Shown here: positions 53,048 to 61,926 of the stretch, piece by piece
Layout: each line of letters starts with the position of its first letter
Position numbering within the stretch: the stretch's first letter is position 1
NCBI GenBank assembly: GCA_029260115.1
Contig: JAJDDW010000016.1
Coordinates: forward strand, 1 to 64,000
Reading direction: 5' to 3'
DNA: 64,000 bases
DNA from: Phycisphaerae bacterium
GTDB lineage: Bacteria > Planctomycetota > Phycisphaerae > UBA1845
Position numbers and translations under genes: made by a program
The notes under the pieces: model-generated
Told to the model about the DNA's origin: nothing
The model's input: only the letters and a program-made list of their open reading frames with translations
Database searches by the model: none

Positions 53048-54106
53048 CTAGAAGGATTCGAAGGCGTCATCGATGATGTTTGGCACGTTTTCAAGAAACG
53101 ATACGAAGTTAGGTTGCGTGTGTAAGTGTAGCGCTTTAACCACATCGGTATTGAGCAGGTCGTAGGGTTGATATGGCTTATAGTTTTGTAGAGACACGAT
53201 CATATCAGCCAATTGTAGTTGCAGACGCTGCGTGCGTAGCGGGTCTTCGTCACTTGGGAACTGATGGTGGTTAGTGATGATGGATGTTACATCGTCGGGT
53301 AGGTTCCATTCGTTGGCGATGAGTTCGCCGAATTCCTGGTGGCACTCAGCACACAAGTACTCGAAGGTGTTTTCGTCAGGGTCAAAGCTGCTTACGGTGC
53401 GGTCGTTTAGAATGATCCTAAGTACGACAACGGAGCCAATATCGTGAAGCAGACCAAGCAAGTAGGCATCTTCCTCATCGACCTTGGTAAACTTTGAAAG
53501 CGCCCGCATCACATGGGCAGACACGAGCGAGCGTGACCACAGTCTTTGGGCCATGTTCGACTCGCCGCCCTTGTTTCCTGGAAACATGGTAGAACGCAAC
53601 GATTCGTGCATCATCAATGTGTGAACCGCTTTAGCGCCGAGTCGGGTGACCGCTGGCGTGACCGCTGCAATCTTGTCCAGACCTCGATATAATGGGCAGT
53701 TGGCCATCCGCAATATCGAGGCCGCTAGAACGGGATCTTCGGAGAGCGTTTCCGAGATGCTAGCCATACTCGATTTTTTGCTACGTAAAAGTTTTAGCAC
53801 GCGTTCTGTAACGTGCGATAGTGGCGGCATGTTGAGATCATGGCCATCGAAGTAAGATACGAGCAGGTTTTCAATAGCCACTGCTTCCGGGGTTAGCTCA
53901 GGTATAGGCACACCAGCTAATTGCGTGAGCGTGTCACCGGAGGGCTGCCACCAGTGAATTTGGTCCTCGGCGCTCTTGCTAATGTCGCCTTCGACGTCAG
54001 GTTTTGGGAGGGTAGCCGTAGCTGTGGAGGTTGCGTTGTTTTGTTCAGCGCTGTGACTTGGCGATTCGTCTGTAAGCCAGGTCCAAAATTTATCCCAAAT
54101 ACTCAT
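53048..54106 (-). CDS. HDOD domain signalling protein
   Basis: A 352-residue protein. ATG 54106 has GGGGGAG 9 bases upstream. After a low-complexity linker (about 15-60), the HDOD domain spans about 90-290: SISETLSEDPVLAASILRMAN, YRGLDKIAAVTPAVTRLGAKAV and the partial HD motif LLHDIGSVVVL. HDOD domains are non-enzymatic relatives of HD phosphohydrolases, used in regulation of chemotaxis, motility or stress. No response-regulator domain is attached. Confidence 0.88.
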   Translation of the reverse strand: MSIWDKFWTWLTDESPSHSAEQNNATSTATATLPKPDVEGDISKSAEDQIHWWQPSGDTLTQLAGVPIPELTPEAVAIENLLVSYFDGHDLNMPPLSHVTERVLKLLRSKKSSMASISETLSEDPVLAASILRMANCPLYRGLDKIAAVTPAVTRLGAKAVHTLMMHESLRSTMFPGNKGGESNMAQRLWSRSLVSAHVMRALSKFTKVDEEDAYLLGLLHDIGSVVVLRIILNDRTVSSFDPDENTFEYLCAECHQEFGELIANEWNLPDDVTSIITNHHQFPSDEDPLRTQRLQLQLADMIVSLQNYKPYQPYDLLNTDVVKALHLHTQPNFVSFLENVPNIIDDAFESF

Positions 54107-54513
54107 AGTCCTAAGCTCCCCCGATTCGACATAAGTACTAGGCCATCTGGCGCTGATTGCCCGTGATGTACGCAATCAGTACGCACATGACGCCATTGGA
54201 CAAACCTAGTTATCTCTTAAATCGACACATTTGGCGACTGAGTTGGGTGATCGTTGCTATCTTTCGTTAGCGGACTTACTCGAAAATGCTGCAGGGTAAT
54301 ATTGCGTCATTTATCGGACGCCAAGCGTGTGGCTATCTGAAATGTGGCTAATCCGCTCCTGGCGCGATACCGGGCATGATGACATGGCATTACATCAAGT
54401 GACGGCTTTTCGGGTGGTAGAATAAGCGAGGATGCATTACCTTGGCCAATGGATACGACGAAGGTATGTAGCCTGCGTGGTCTTGGCTGCGATTTCATAA
54501 TCGCAAAGGAAAG
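54107..54513. other. Divergent intergenic region, about 400 bp
   Basis: No gene. A perfect GCGATT-TCAT-AATCGC hairpin (54489-54504) sits directly before the AAAGGA ribosome site of the M16 peptidase gene and could control its translation. Confidence 0.45.
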
Positions 54514-54519
54514 ATGGAC

Positions 54520-57225
54520 ATGTTTAAGACGATCCAAATATCGGTTTGCATGATTTTGGCGCTCGGTACAGTAGCCACTGCCCAGCAGGTGGCCTTTGAA
54601 AAATATTTGCTCCCCAATGGCATGACGGTGATCTTGCATGAGGATCATTCCCTCCCCATTGCCATTGTCAACACATGGTATCACGTGGGTGCTAAGGACG
54701 AAGTTGAAAGGCGCTCGGGCTTTGCGCATTTGTTTGAGCATCTGATGTTTATGGGGACCGAGCGTGTCCCGAATGGCGACTTCGATTCCATCATGGAAGC
54801 TGGTGGCGGCTGGAACAACGCCTCCACGGGGCAAGATCGCACGAACTATTTCGACGTTGGGCCGGCAGAGCTATTGCCGACGTTGCTATGGCTCGAAGCG
54901 GACCGCCTCGAATCGCTTGGCGTTGCCATGACACAAGAGAAGCTGGATAAGCAGCGCGACGTCGTGCGAAACGAGCGTCGGCAGACGTCGGAAAATCAGC
55001 CATATGGCAAAGCGGAATTGATGATTCATCCGACGATGTTTCCTAAGGACCATCCGTACCATATTCCTGTGATTGGCTCCCATGAAGACTTACAGGCCGC
55101 GACAGTTGACGATGTGAAAAATTTCTTTGCTCAGTATTACGTGCCGAGCAATGCGTCGATGGTAGTCGCTGGTGATTTTGATCCTCAAGAGATTAAGCCG
55201 TTAATTGCAAAGTTGTTCGGCAGTTTGCCGCGTGGCAACGATGTGGCTCATGCCACCGCCAAGCCTGTTCGGTTGGACGAAGTCAAAAGATTGACCATGA
55301 CGGACGATGTGCAATTCGCCCGTACCATGATGGTGTATCATAGCCCTGCTCGCCTTCAACCCGGCGACGCGGAGATGGACTTAGCTGCGGACATTCTGGC
55401 CTCGGGTATTTCCAGTCGTTTGTATAAGCGTTTGATTTATGATGAGTCATTAGCTACCCGCGTGTCTGCGTATCAAGCATCCATGCAGCTTGGTTCGACT
55501 TTTCACATTATAGCCATGGCTAAGCCGGGCGTGTCGCTTGATCGAATCGAGCAGGTGATTGATGAGGAAGTAAAGAAGCTTACGACAAAGGGACCAACCG
55601 CTGAGGAACTTAATCGGCAAAAGGCCCAGTGGGAATACTCCGCCGTATCACGGTTACAATCCATGCAGGCGAAGGCGGATCGGCTCAATGCGTATGAGTA
55701 TTTTTTCAGTGAACCTGATTCGTTCAAGCGTGATATGGATCGCTATCGGAACGCGACGCCAGAAAGCATTCGGAAATGGACGCAAAGCGTTCTCACGCCG
55801 GATGCACGATTTATTTTACGTGTGCTACCGGAACAAAAAATGCCGGAATCCAATCCGCGCGACCAGCGCCCTGCATTAGTGGCCAAGGAAAATTATGCAC
55901 CACCAGAGCCGACGATTTTTCGTTTGTCAAACGGTATTACCGTACACCATTGGACGCGTCATGAATTGCCATTGGTATCCGTTCGGCTGTTGATTGAAGG
56001 TGGTGCGAGTTTGGTGCCACCAGATAAAGCGGGTCTGGCAGATTTGACGGCTGACATGCTCGACGAAGGTGCGGGATCGCTGGGGGCTGTCACGTTTTCG
56101 GATGCGTTAGATCAACTCGGCGCGAACCTGTTTACGTTTTCGGGTCAAGATACCACGACGGTAGGTTTGTCTGCGCTGTCGAGCAAGCTGGACGCGGCTA
56201 TGTCGCTATTTGCGGATGCTGTGTTGCGGCCTCGCTTTGATGAGAAGGAGTGGGAGCGGGTGCAAAAGCTGCATATCGATTCGTTACAACGGGGATTGGA
56301 TCAGCCCACGATCGTCGCGGCTAATGTCGGCGCACGGGTATTGTTTGGCGATGCTCATCCGTACAGTCGATCGGTTTCGGGAACCATGGCCACGGCGAAG
56401 CAGCTTACGTTGGATGATATTCGTCTCTTTCATAGTCAACTTTTTCGACCGGACAACGCGACCATTTTGATGGCCGGTGATTTATCTGCGGATGAGGCGA
56501 AAGAGAAGTTAGAGCTGGCGCTGGGAAGTTGGAAGGCGACGAGTGGCGTAGCGAAGCTGGCAGAGCCGAGTTATCCCGCGCCGGAAAATGATTCGTTTAG
56601 AGTCGTGGTGGTGGACCGGCCTGATGCCGTGCAAACGGTGATTCGTTTTGTGATGCCCGCGCCGAGCTATGGTGATCCGGCTCGTCCGCAGTTGGAACTT
56701 ATGAATACGATTTTAGGTGGGAGTTTTACTTCCAGGCTCAATCAAAACCTTCGCGAAGCGCATGGCTATACTTATGGTGCGCGGTCGGGATTCACGATGT
56801 CGCCTCGGGTGGGATACTTCGTCGCATCGTCGAGCGTGCGAGCGGATGTCACGGGCGCGTCGCTTACCGAATTTTTGAAAGAGTTTCGAGCCTTGCGGAG
56901 CGGGGATATATCCACTGAAGAGGCCAGCAAGGCGCGAACGAATCATCGCATGGACCTGATGTCATCGTTCGAAGGTCTAAACGGAACGCTATCCGCAGCC
57001 GCGACTTTAGTTCGCAATAACAGACCTTTCTCGCAGTTGGGAGATGATCTACGGCTGGTATCGCAAATCGATGAAGGCGCGCTCAACCGACTAGCCTATA
57101 ACGCGGTACCGCTGGAGAAAGCGGTGTTGGTATTAGTGGGTGATAAGGCCACGATACTTAAGCAGCTTGAAGGATTAGATTTGCCACAGCCGGTTGAGAT
57201 GACGCCGGAGGGGGTTGCGAAGTAG
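54520..57225 (+). CDS. Secreted M16 family zinc metallopeptidase, two-domain
   Basis: A 901-residue exported peptidase. ATG 54520 is 9 bases after AAAGGA (ATG 54514 is too close). Signal peptide about residues 1-22 (ending ATAQQ). The N-terminal M16 domain has the zinc motif HLFEH (70-74) and downstream Glu region; the C-terminal half repeats the fold without a zinc motif (about 465-880), as in pitrilysin-type and processing peptidases. It degrades peptides in the periplasm or outside. A HEAT-like gene and a Tricorn-type protease follow. Confidence 0.94.
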   Translation: MFKTIQISVCMILALGTVATAQQVAFEKYLLPNGMTVILHEDHSLPIAIVNTWYHVGAKDEVERRSGFAHLFEHLMFMGTERVPNGDFDSIMEAGGGWNNASTGQDRTNYFDVGPAELLPTLLWLEADRLESLGVAMTQEKLDKQRDVVRNERRQTSENQPYGKAELMIHPTMFPKDHPYHIPVIGSHEDLQAATVDDVKNFFAQYYVPSNASMVVAGDFDPQEIKPLIAKLFGSLPRGNDVAHATAKPVRLDEVKRLTMTDDVQFARTMMVYHSPARLQPGDAEMDLAADILASGISSRLYKRLIYDESLATRVSAYQASMQLGSTFHIIAMAKPGVSLDRIEQVIDEEVKKLTTKGPTAEELNRQKAQWEYSAVSRLQSMQAKADRLNAYEYFFSEPDSFKRDMDRYRNATPESIRKWTQSVLTPDARFILRVLPEQKMPESNPRDQRPALVAKENYAPPEPTIFRLSNGITVHHWTRHELPLVSVRLLIEGGASLVPPDKAGLADLTADMLDEGAGSLGAVTFSDALDQLGANLFTFSGQDTTTVGLSALSSKLDAAMSLFADAVLRPRFDEKEWERVQKLHIDSLQRGLDQPTIVAANVGARVLFGDAHPYSRSVSGTMATAKQLTLDDIRLFHSQLFRPDNATILMAGDLSADEAKEKLELALGSWKATSGVAKLAEPSYPAPENDSFRVVVVDRPDAVQTVIRFVMPAPSYGDPARPQLELMNTILGGSFTSRLNQNLREAHGYTYGARSGFTMSPRVGYFVASSSVRADVTGASLTEFLKEFRALRSGDISTEEASKARTNHRMDLMSSFEGLNGTLSAAATLVRNNRPFSQLGDDLRLVSQIDEGALNRLAYNAVPLEKAVLVLVGDKATILKQLEGLDLPQPVEMTPEGVAK

Positions 57226-57310
57226 CGGCAATCGTTATCAATGTTAGGCAATGAGGTAGGTCGCGCATCGCACGACAAATTATCGGTAGATAAAGTTGTC
57301 GCGCGGTGCC

Positions 57311-57382
57311 GTAGGTTGGGTCATCGACCCAACGTTTCCGTGGCCCGTTCGTTCAAAACGTCGGGTCGATGACCCGACCTAC
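57311..57382. repeat. GTAGGTYGGGTCATCGACCC palindromic element
   Basis: Two arms, GTAGGTTGGGTCATCGACCC (57311-57330) and GGGTCGATGACCCGACCTAC (57363-57382), are inverted copies with a few differences, with a CGTTT/AAACG extension between. It is a 72-bp foldable element in the gap between the peptidase and the HEAT-like gene. Confidence 0.65.
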
Positions 57383-57411
57383 CATGCTTTAGGAATTTTG
57401 GAGGTCCTGTA

Positions 57412-58068
57412 ATGAACCATTCAGATTCGCACAATAAATGGATTGAACTAGCTCATGAAAAGCAAGCTTCGGTGCTCGCATTATTAATATCTGAGATGTC
57501 GACAAACTCCCGAAATACGTTGTTGGCCGCCATAAAATATCAGATGAATCAGTCGCAATTAGTCGCTGTCGAACGTACACGCGTTGCATTGACGCGGCTG
57601 CTTGTCGCGTTGGTACCTGAGTCGTGGTCAGTCATTCGTAGCTTGATTCAACAACGAAAAGGTAACAGACTAAGTGAAGAGGTTCGGTTTTCTTTATTCT
57701 GTACTCTCGACGACCTTCCTGGTCTAGCCGGTGGGGCTGAGTATAGCTCTGATGCGGCATGCTTAGTTGGAGATTATTTACGGTGTGCAAAGTCGCGTGT
57801 TGCACAGGCTGCATGGATGGCTGGGGATCTGCTTGGAGATCATTGGGATCCTCACGAAGGGGTTCCAATTTTGATAGATGTTCTCAAGAACGGAAAGTAT
57901 GCCGAGGGACGGTTGGCGGCGCTTCATGGATTAGAGCAGGCAATGGGGCATCCACACAGTCAAAGCAGAAACATTGGTGATATTCGTCAGGTAATAAGTT
58001 TCGTCGCCAACGATGATCGTAGCAGCAGGGTGCGCGCAGTCGCTATGCGCATTTGCGACGACGCATGA
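57412..58068 (+). CDS. HEAT-like repeat protein
   Basis: A 218-residue cytoplasmic protein made of helix pairs. GGAGG lies 8 bases upstream of the ATG. Repeats near 35-75, 100-145 and 145-215 (RVAQAAWMAGDLLGD, EGRLAALHGLEQAMG, SRVRAVAMRICDD) follow the HEAT/armadillo pattern. It likely binds another protein. No catalytic motif is visible. Confidence 0.8.
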   Translation: MNHSDSHNKWIELAHEKQASVLALLISEMSTNSRNTLLAAIKYQMNQSQLVAVERTRVALTRLLVALVPESWSVIRSLIQQRKGNRLSEEVRFSLFCTLDDLPGLAGGAEYSSDAACLVGDYLRCAKSRVAQAAWMAGDLLGDHWDPHEGVPILIDVLKNGKYAEGRLAALHGLEQAMGHPHSQSRNIGDIRQVISFVANDDRSSRVRAVAMRICDDA

Positions 58069-58080
58069 TAATGGATGGCC

Positions 58081-58126
58081 GGGTGGCTCATGTCCTTCTT
58101 TTTGGACATGGGGGAGTCGATGATTC
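58081..58126 (+). repeat. GGGTGGC...GGGGGAGTCGATG repeat, copy 4
   Basis: This copy starts GGGTGGCTCATGTCC, has a T-rich loop, and ends GGACATGGGGGAGTCGATGATT. ATGTCC and GGACAT form a perfect stem. It is the best-formed copy and follows the HEAT-like gene by 13 bases. Confidence 0.75.
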
Positions 58127-58192
58127 TTCATCCATGAAACTCAATCACTGCGCCACCTACCATTCTCGCTAATCGCATAGAACACCTTCACG

Positions 58193-58228
58193 TCCGCGTG
58201 GGCTGAAGCCCGCGGCTCGTTTTTTATA
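58193..58228 (+). repeat. CCGCGTGGGCTGAAGCCCGCGGCTC repeat with T run, copy 2
   Basis: CGCGTGGGCT-GA-AGCCCGCG is a stem followed by GGCTCGTTTTTT, so it could end plus-strand transcripts after the HEAT-like gene. Related copies are at 35499-35525 and 63936-63963. Confidence 0.6.
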
Positions 58229-58241
58229 GAATACAGGCGCT

Positions 58242-61200
58242 TTACTTACTCTTATCCGGAAACGCCGGTCGTGCTGGTAAATCATGTGGGTCTTTCTTAA
58301 TTCGTTTCATGATATTGGCGATGCCGGTTTCCAGTTGGGTGTCTTGGCCCCGAAGTACGTCACCTGGCATGTTGTCCACTTCGATGTCTGGATCAACGCC
58401 GTGCCCTTCAATCTGCCAGGTTCTGCTCATTGAATATGCGCCGAATTGTGGTGGGGTGGTCCCGCCGCCGTCGACCAATGGTTGATGGAGTTCGATACCG
58501 ACCGAACCGCCCCAGGTGCGTTTGCCGATTAGCGGGGCGATCTTTTTCGACTTTACGGATTCAGAAAAATTCTCCCCGTCAGACCCGGTGTCCTCATTGA
58601 GCAGCACTACATATAGGCCATGGAACACGCGCTCGGGGTCCGGCGTGGGCTTGCCTTCTCTTGGCTGCGTCATGCCGGAAATGCTTCGTTCTAGACGATC
58701 GAGAATCATACGCGAGGTAAAGCCGCCGCCGTTATATCGCACATCGATAACGAAACCCTTTTTGTAATATTGCGGGTAGAAAACTTTAGCGAATTCGATC
58801 AAGCCGCCAGCGCCCATGTTGGGAATGTGAATGTATCCCACGGTCCCGCCAGTTTCGCTATCCACAAACGCGCGATTATTATCCACCCACTGTCGATAGC
58901 GAATGGTTCGTTCGCTACGCAGCGTGCGCATACGGTATGTTTTCGCATCGGTAGACGTGGGCTTATCGTTATATGTTAGCGTGATGACAGCATCCGCTTT
59001 GTTTTGCAGAAAGGCAAAAAGATTGTCAGATGCGGACACCTCTTGGCCATCAATGGCGATGATGTAATCACCATCTTTAATCGGGCATCCCGGCTGGGCT
59101 AAGGGGGATTGTTCGTCTTCGTCCCAAGGCGCTCCCGGGATGATGTGGCTAATACGATGATATTTCGCTTGCGGGGGCGATTCCAAGTCTGCGCCAAGTA
59201 GCCCGACCGACACCCGCTTGGCATCATTTTGCGTATCGCCACCAAAGACATAGGTATGGCCCGCGTTAAGTTCCCCGATCATTTCACCAATCAGATAGTT
59301 GAGATCGCTGCGGTTGCCACAATATGAGACGAGGCGGCGATACTTTTCACCATTGGCAGCCCAGTCTAGCCCATGCATCGCCGGGTCGTAGAAGAAATCA
59401 CGCTGCACCCGCCAGGCTTCGTTGAAAATTTGAATAAACTCTTTCGTGCGATCCACTTCGACGTACGCGCCGTCTAAATCGACCTTGCCATCTCCCACGT
59501 CAGCTTTATCGCCTACGTCAACCACGCCATAAGAAGAGCCACTACGATAGATGAGCTTCTCGTTGTTTGCGCTTAGATGATAGTTGGAAATTTTGCTAAT
59601 GGTTATACTCGTTTTAGCTTTTTCAATGTCGTAATGATACAGATTGAGTTTTTCGGTCGTATTGTCATTCGCCGCCTGGTACTTGATGAATTCTTGATCC
59701 GCTTTTGCCAAATAGAGAAACCCTTTTTTCGTAGCTTGGAGACGGAAATAGTTTCCTGGCGATATATTTTTCGCACGAATCACCCGGCGGTTAATGCCAG
59801 CCAAATCAATCTGCACGTCAGCCGGTTTTTCGGCAGCGTCTTTCTTGCTCTTACCGGCGTCTTCTTTGGCTGGCTCATCCTTTTCTTCGGTAGTTTTTTC
59901 CTCGGAATCTTTAGGTGCAAACGGCGAAGCCGCATCAGCCTGAAGCATGACCACCATCGGCGTACACATATTTAAGTAGACATGGTTTTGGTCTAACGCG
60001 CCCATAATGGGAGAGAAATTGCGGTTGGAGAGGAAGTAGAGATACTTACCGCTCGGGTCGAACGACGGACTCCAGTCGGCGTAAAATTCGTCTGTCACGC
60101 GATGACTTTTTCCGTCTTTCATCGAGTACAAGAAGATAGCCTCGGTGATGCTTTGTTCTAACTTGGTATACGCAATCCATTGACTATCCGGCGACCATGC
60201 ATAATCTTGAATGCCCCAGCGATACCAGCCGTCGTCGTATTCGCCTTGGTCAACCACGGTGATCGCGCCGCTTTTTACGTTAACAAGGTTGAGTTTGAGA
60301 TACTTGTCGGAATACATGAGCCATTGACTATCAGGCGACCATACGGGTTGTAGCCGAAAACCCTTATCGCCAGTAGTCAATTGGCGGGCGGGCATTTGCG
60401 CTTTCTGGTCGATCAGATACAGCTCTTCTTCGCCGGTTTTATCAGAGTAAAACGCGATCCATTGGCCATCCGGAGACCATGTCGCATTTTTCTCACGGGT
60501 GTCGGCTGATGACGTCAGGTTGATAGGCTCACCCTCTTTGACCGGGATATTAAGAATCTCACCACGAGCCGCGAGCAGCATCCGCGTGCCGGAAGGTGAA
60601 AGACCAAAGGAGCCAGTCTTTGGCGAAACGTCTACAAATTCAGGCCTCATACGCACGAGGTCGCTATCGAGTTGGACGGGTACGCGCCGCGTTTTCCCGC
60701 TCGCTAGGTCGAGCACGTACAGTTCTTCTCCATATTGATAGACAATTTGTCCCGGCCCAGCCGAGGGATATTTGACGTCGTAGTCTTTGTATGAAGTCAT
60801 CGCAGACACCGCGGCTGAGCTAACATTGTATTTGTAAATGTTGAGCGTTCCGTGTTCGCGGTCAGAGTTGAAGTAGATATTGTCGCCAACCCACATGGGG
60901 AAGTTGTCAGAGCCAGGCCAATCGGTCATGCGGTGATAGTCGAGCTTATCGATACTGCCTATCCAAATGTCCTGAGCGGTGCCGCCTTGATGTCGCTTCC
61001 AAGTTCGCTCTTCTCGACTGATACGGTTATAGGCAATTTTCTGACTATCCGGGGACACCGCGCACAGTCCGGCCCGGTCTACCGGGAGCTTGACGGGCAT
61101 CCCGCCTTCGATCGATACCCGCATAACCTGCTCGCCCCGCGAAGGATATTCGCGCCGCGTACGGAATAGCACACTTTTCCCGTCGGGCCACCATCCCACG

Positions 61201-61538
61201 ACGGAATCACCTGCGGAGTGAAATGTTAGTCTCTTCGCCACGCCGCCGGTGGAGGCGATGAGGTAGACGTCTGTATTACCATCGTATTGAGCGCTAAAGG
61301 CTATGCTTGATCCGTCTGGAGAAAATTTTGCCCATTTCTCGTTGCCCGGGTCGCGGGTGATGCGCCGCGCATGCCCGCCCTGGGACGAGACTAGCCACAG
61401 GTCGCCTTCGTAGGTGAAGACGATATTGTCTTCGTGGATGTCGGCGTATCGCATCAGCTTGCTTTGGGCGAGCGATGAAGATGCAGCGAGAGCTATGGTT
61501 GCCGCTGACATGGCTAATTGGATAAACAGATGTTTCAT
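58242..61538 (-). CDS. Tricorn-type protease homolog with PDZ and S41 domain
   Basis: A 1098-residue exported enzyme; ATG 61538 has GAGGAGG 9 bases upstream, and the longer frame above has no ribosome site. Signal peptide about 1-22. Residues about 25-330 and 330-640 are two WD40-like/beta-propeller blocks (RRITRDPGNEKWAKFSPDG, WSPDGQWIAF), about 550-590 has a Lys/Glu/Ala-rich insertion, then a C1-like helical domain, a PDZ domain (about 790-880) and an S41 catalytic domain. The nucleophile is Ser986 in GSDGEN, and His761 in AGHTYV is the base region. Tricorn normally has Ser before that His; Gly760 is here. It degrades peptides. Confidence 0.92.
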   Translation of the reverse strand: MKHLFIQLAMSAATIALAASSSLAQSKLMRYADIHEDNIVFTYEGDLWLVSSQGGHARRITRDPGNEKWAKFSPDGSSIAFSAQYDGNTDVYLIASTGGVAKRLTFHSAGDSVVGWWPDGKSVLFRTRREYPSRGEQVMRVSIEGGMPVKLPVDRAGLCAVSPDSQKIAYNRISREERTWKRHQGGTAQDIWIGSIDKLDYHRMTDWPGSDNFPMWVGDNIYFNSDREHGTLNIYKYNVSSAAVSAMTSYKDYDVKYPSAGPGQIVYQYGEELYVLDLASGKTRRVPVQLDSDLVRMRPEFVDVSPKTGSFGLSPSGTRMLLAARGEILNIPVKEGEPINLTSSADTREKNATWSPDGQWIAFYSDKTGEEELYLIDQKAQMPARQLTTGDKGFRLQPVWSPDSQWLMYSDKYLKLNLVNVKSGAITVVDQGEYDDGWYRWGIQDYAWSPDSQWIAYTKLEQSITEAIFLYSMKDGKSHRVTDEFYADWSPSFDPSGKYLYFLSNRNFSPIMGALDQNHVYLNMCTPMVVMLQADAASPFAPKDSEEKTTEEKDEPAKEDAGKSKKDAAEKPADVQIDLAGINRRVIRAKNISPGNYFRLQATKKGFLYLAKADQEFIKYQAANDNTTEKLNLYHYDIEKAKTSITISKISNYHLSANNEKLIYRSGSSYGVVDVGDKADVGDGKVDLDGAYVEVDRTKEFIQIFNEAWRVQRDFFYDPAMHGLDWAANGEKYRRLVSYCGNRSDLNYLIGEMIGELNAGHTYVFGGDTQNDAKRVSVGLLGADLESPPQAKYHRISHIIPGAPWDEDEQSPLAQPGCPIKDGDYIIAIDGQEVSASDNLFAFLQNKADAVITLTYNDKPTSTDAKTYRMRTLRSERTIRYRQWVDNNRAFVDSETGGTVGYIHIPNMGAGGLIEFAKVFYPQYYKKGFVIDVRYNGGGFTSRMILDRLERSISGMTQPREGKPTPDPERVFHGLYVVLLNEDTGSDGENFSESVKSKKIAPLIGKRTWGGSVGIELHQPLVDGGGTTPPQFGAYSMSRTWQIEGHGVDPDIEVDNMPGDVLRGQDTQLETGIANIMKRIKKDPHDLPARPAFPDKSK

Positions 61539-61926
61539 TATACAGACCTCCTCTGTGCGTCGGCGATTTGCAACAGAAATCGCATCACGACGCAACATCG
61601 TTGATTTTGAACACACTAAACTACCTTTTGTAGCCCAGATCAACAAGCTTGGGTTCTCGCCGAGTCGCAATAACTTGTCAGATAGTCGTGGGCGGATTGT
61701 GGTCGACTCAAAATCGATGCCCCTGGCCCATCGGTTGGATGTTCATTTGCTCTGGAAAGTACTTGCGGCTACGCTTTATGCGACTTTGTAAGCCCTAGCG
61801 GCGCGATTACGGCTGGTGTCAAAATTTGCGTTGTTTTCGTCGGTCGCGCCTCCCGCTTTGGATTGTGTATCATCACGCCAAGTGCGGTTAACCTTCACCA
61901 AAGTTCCTGATTTAGGAGTATGGCCT

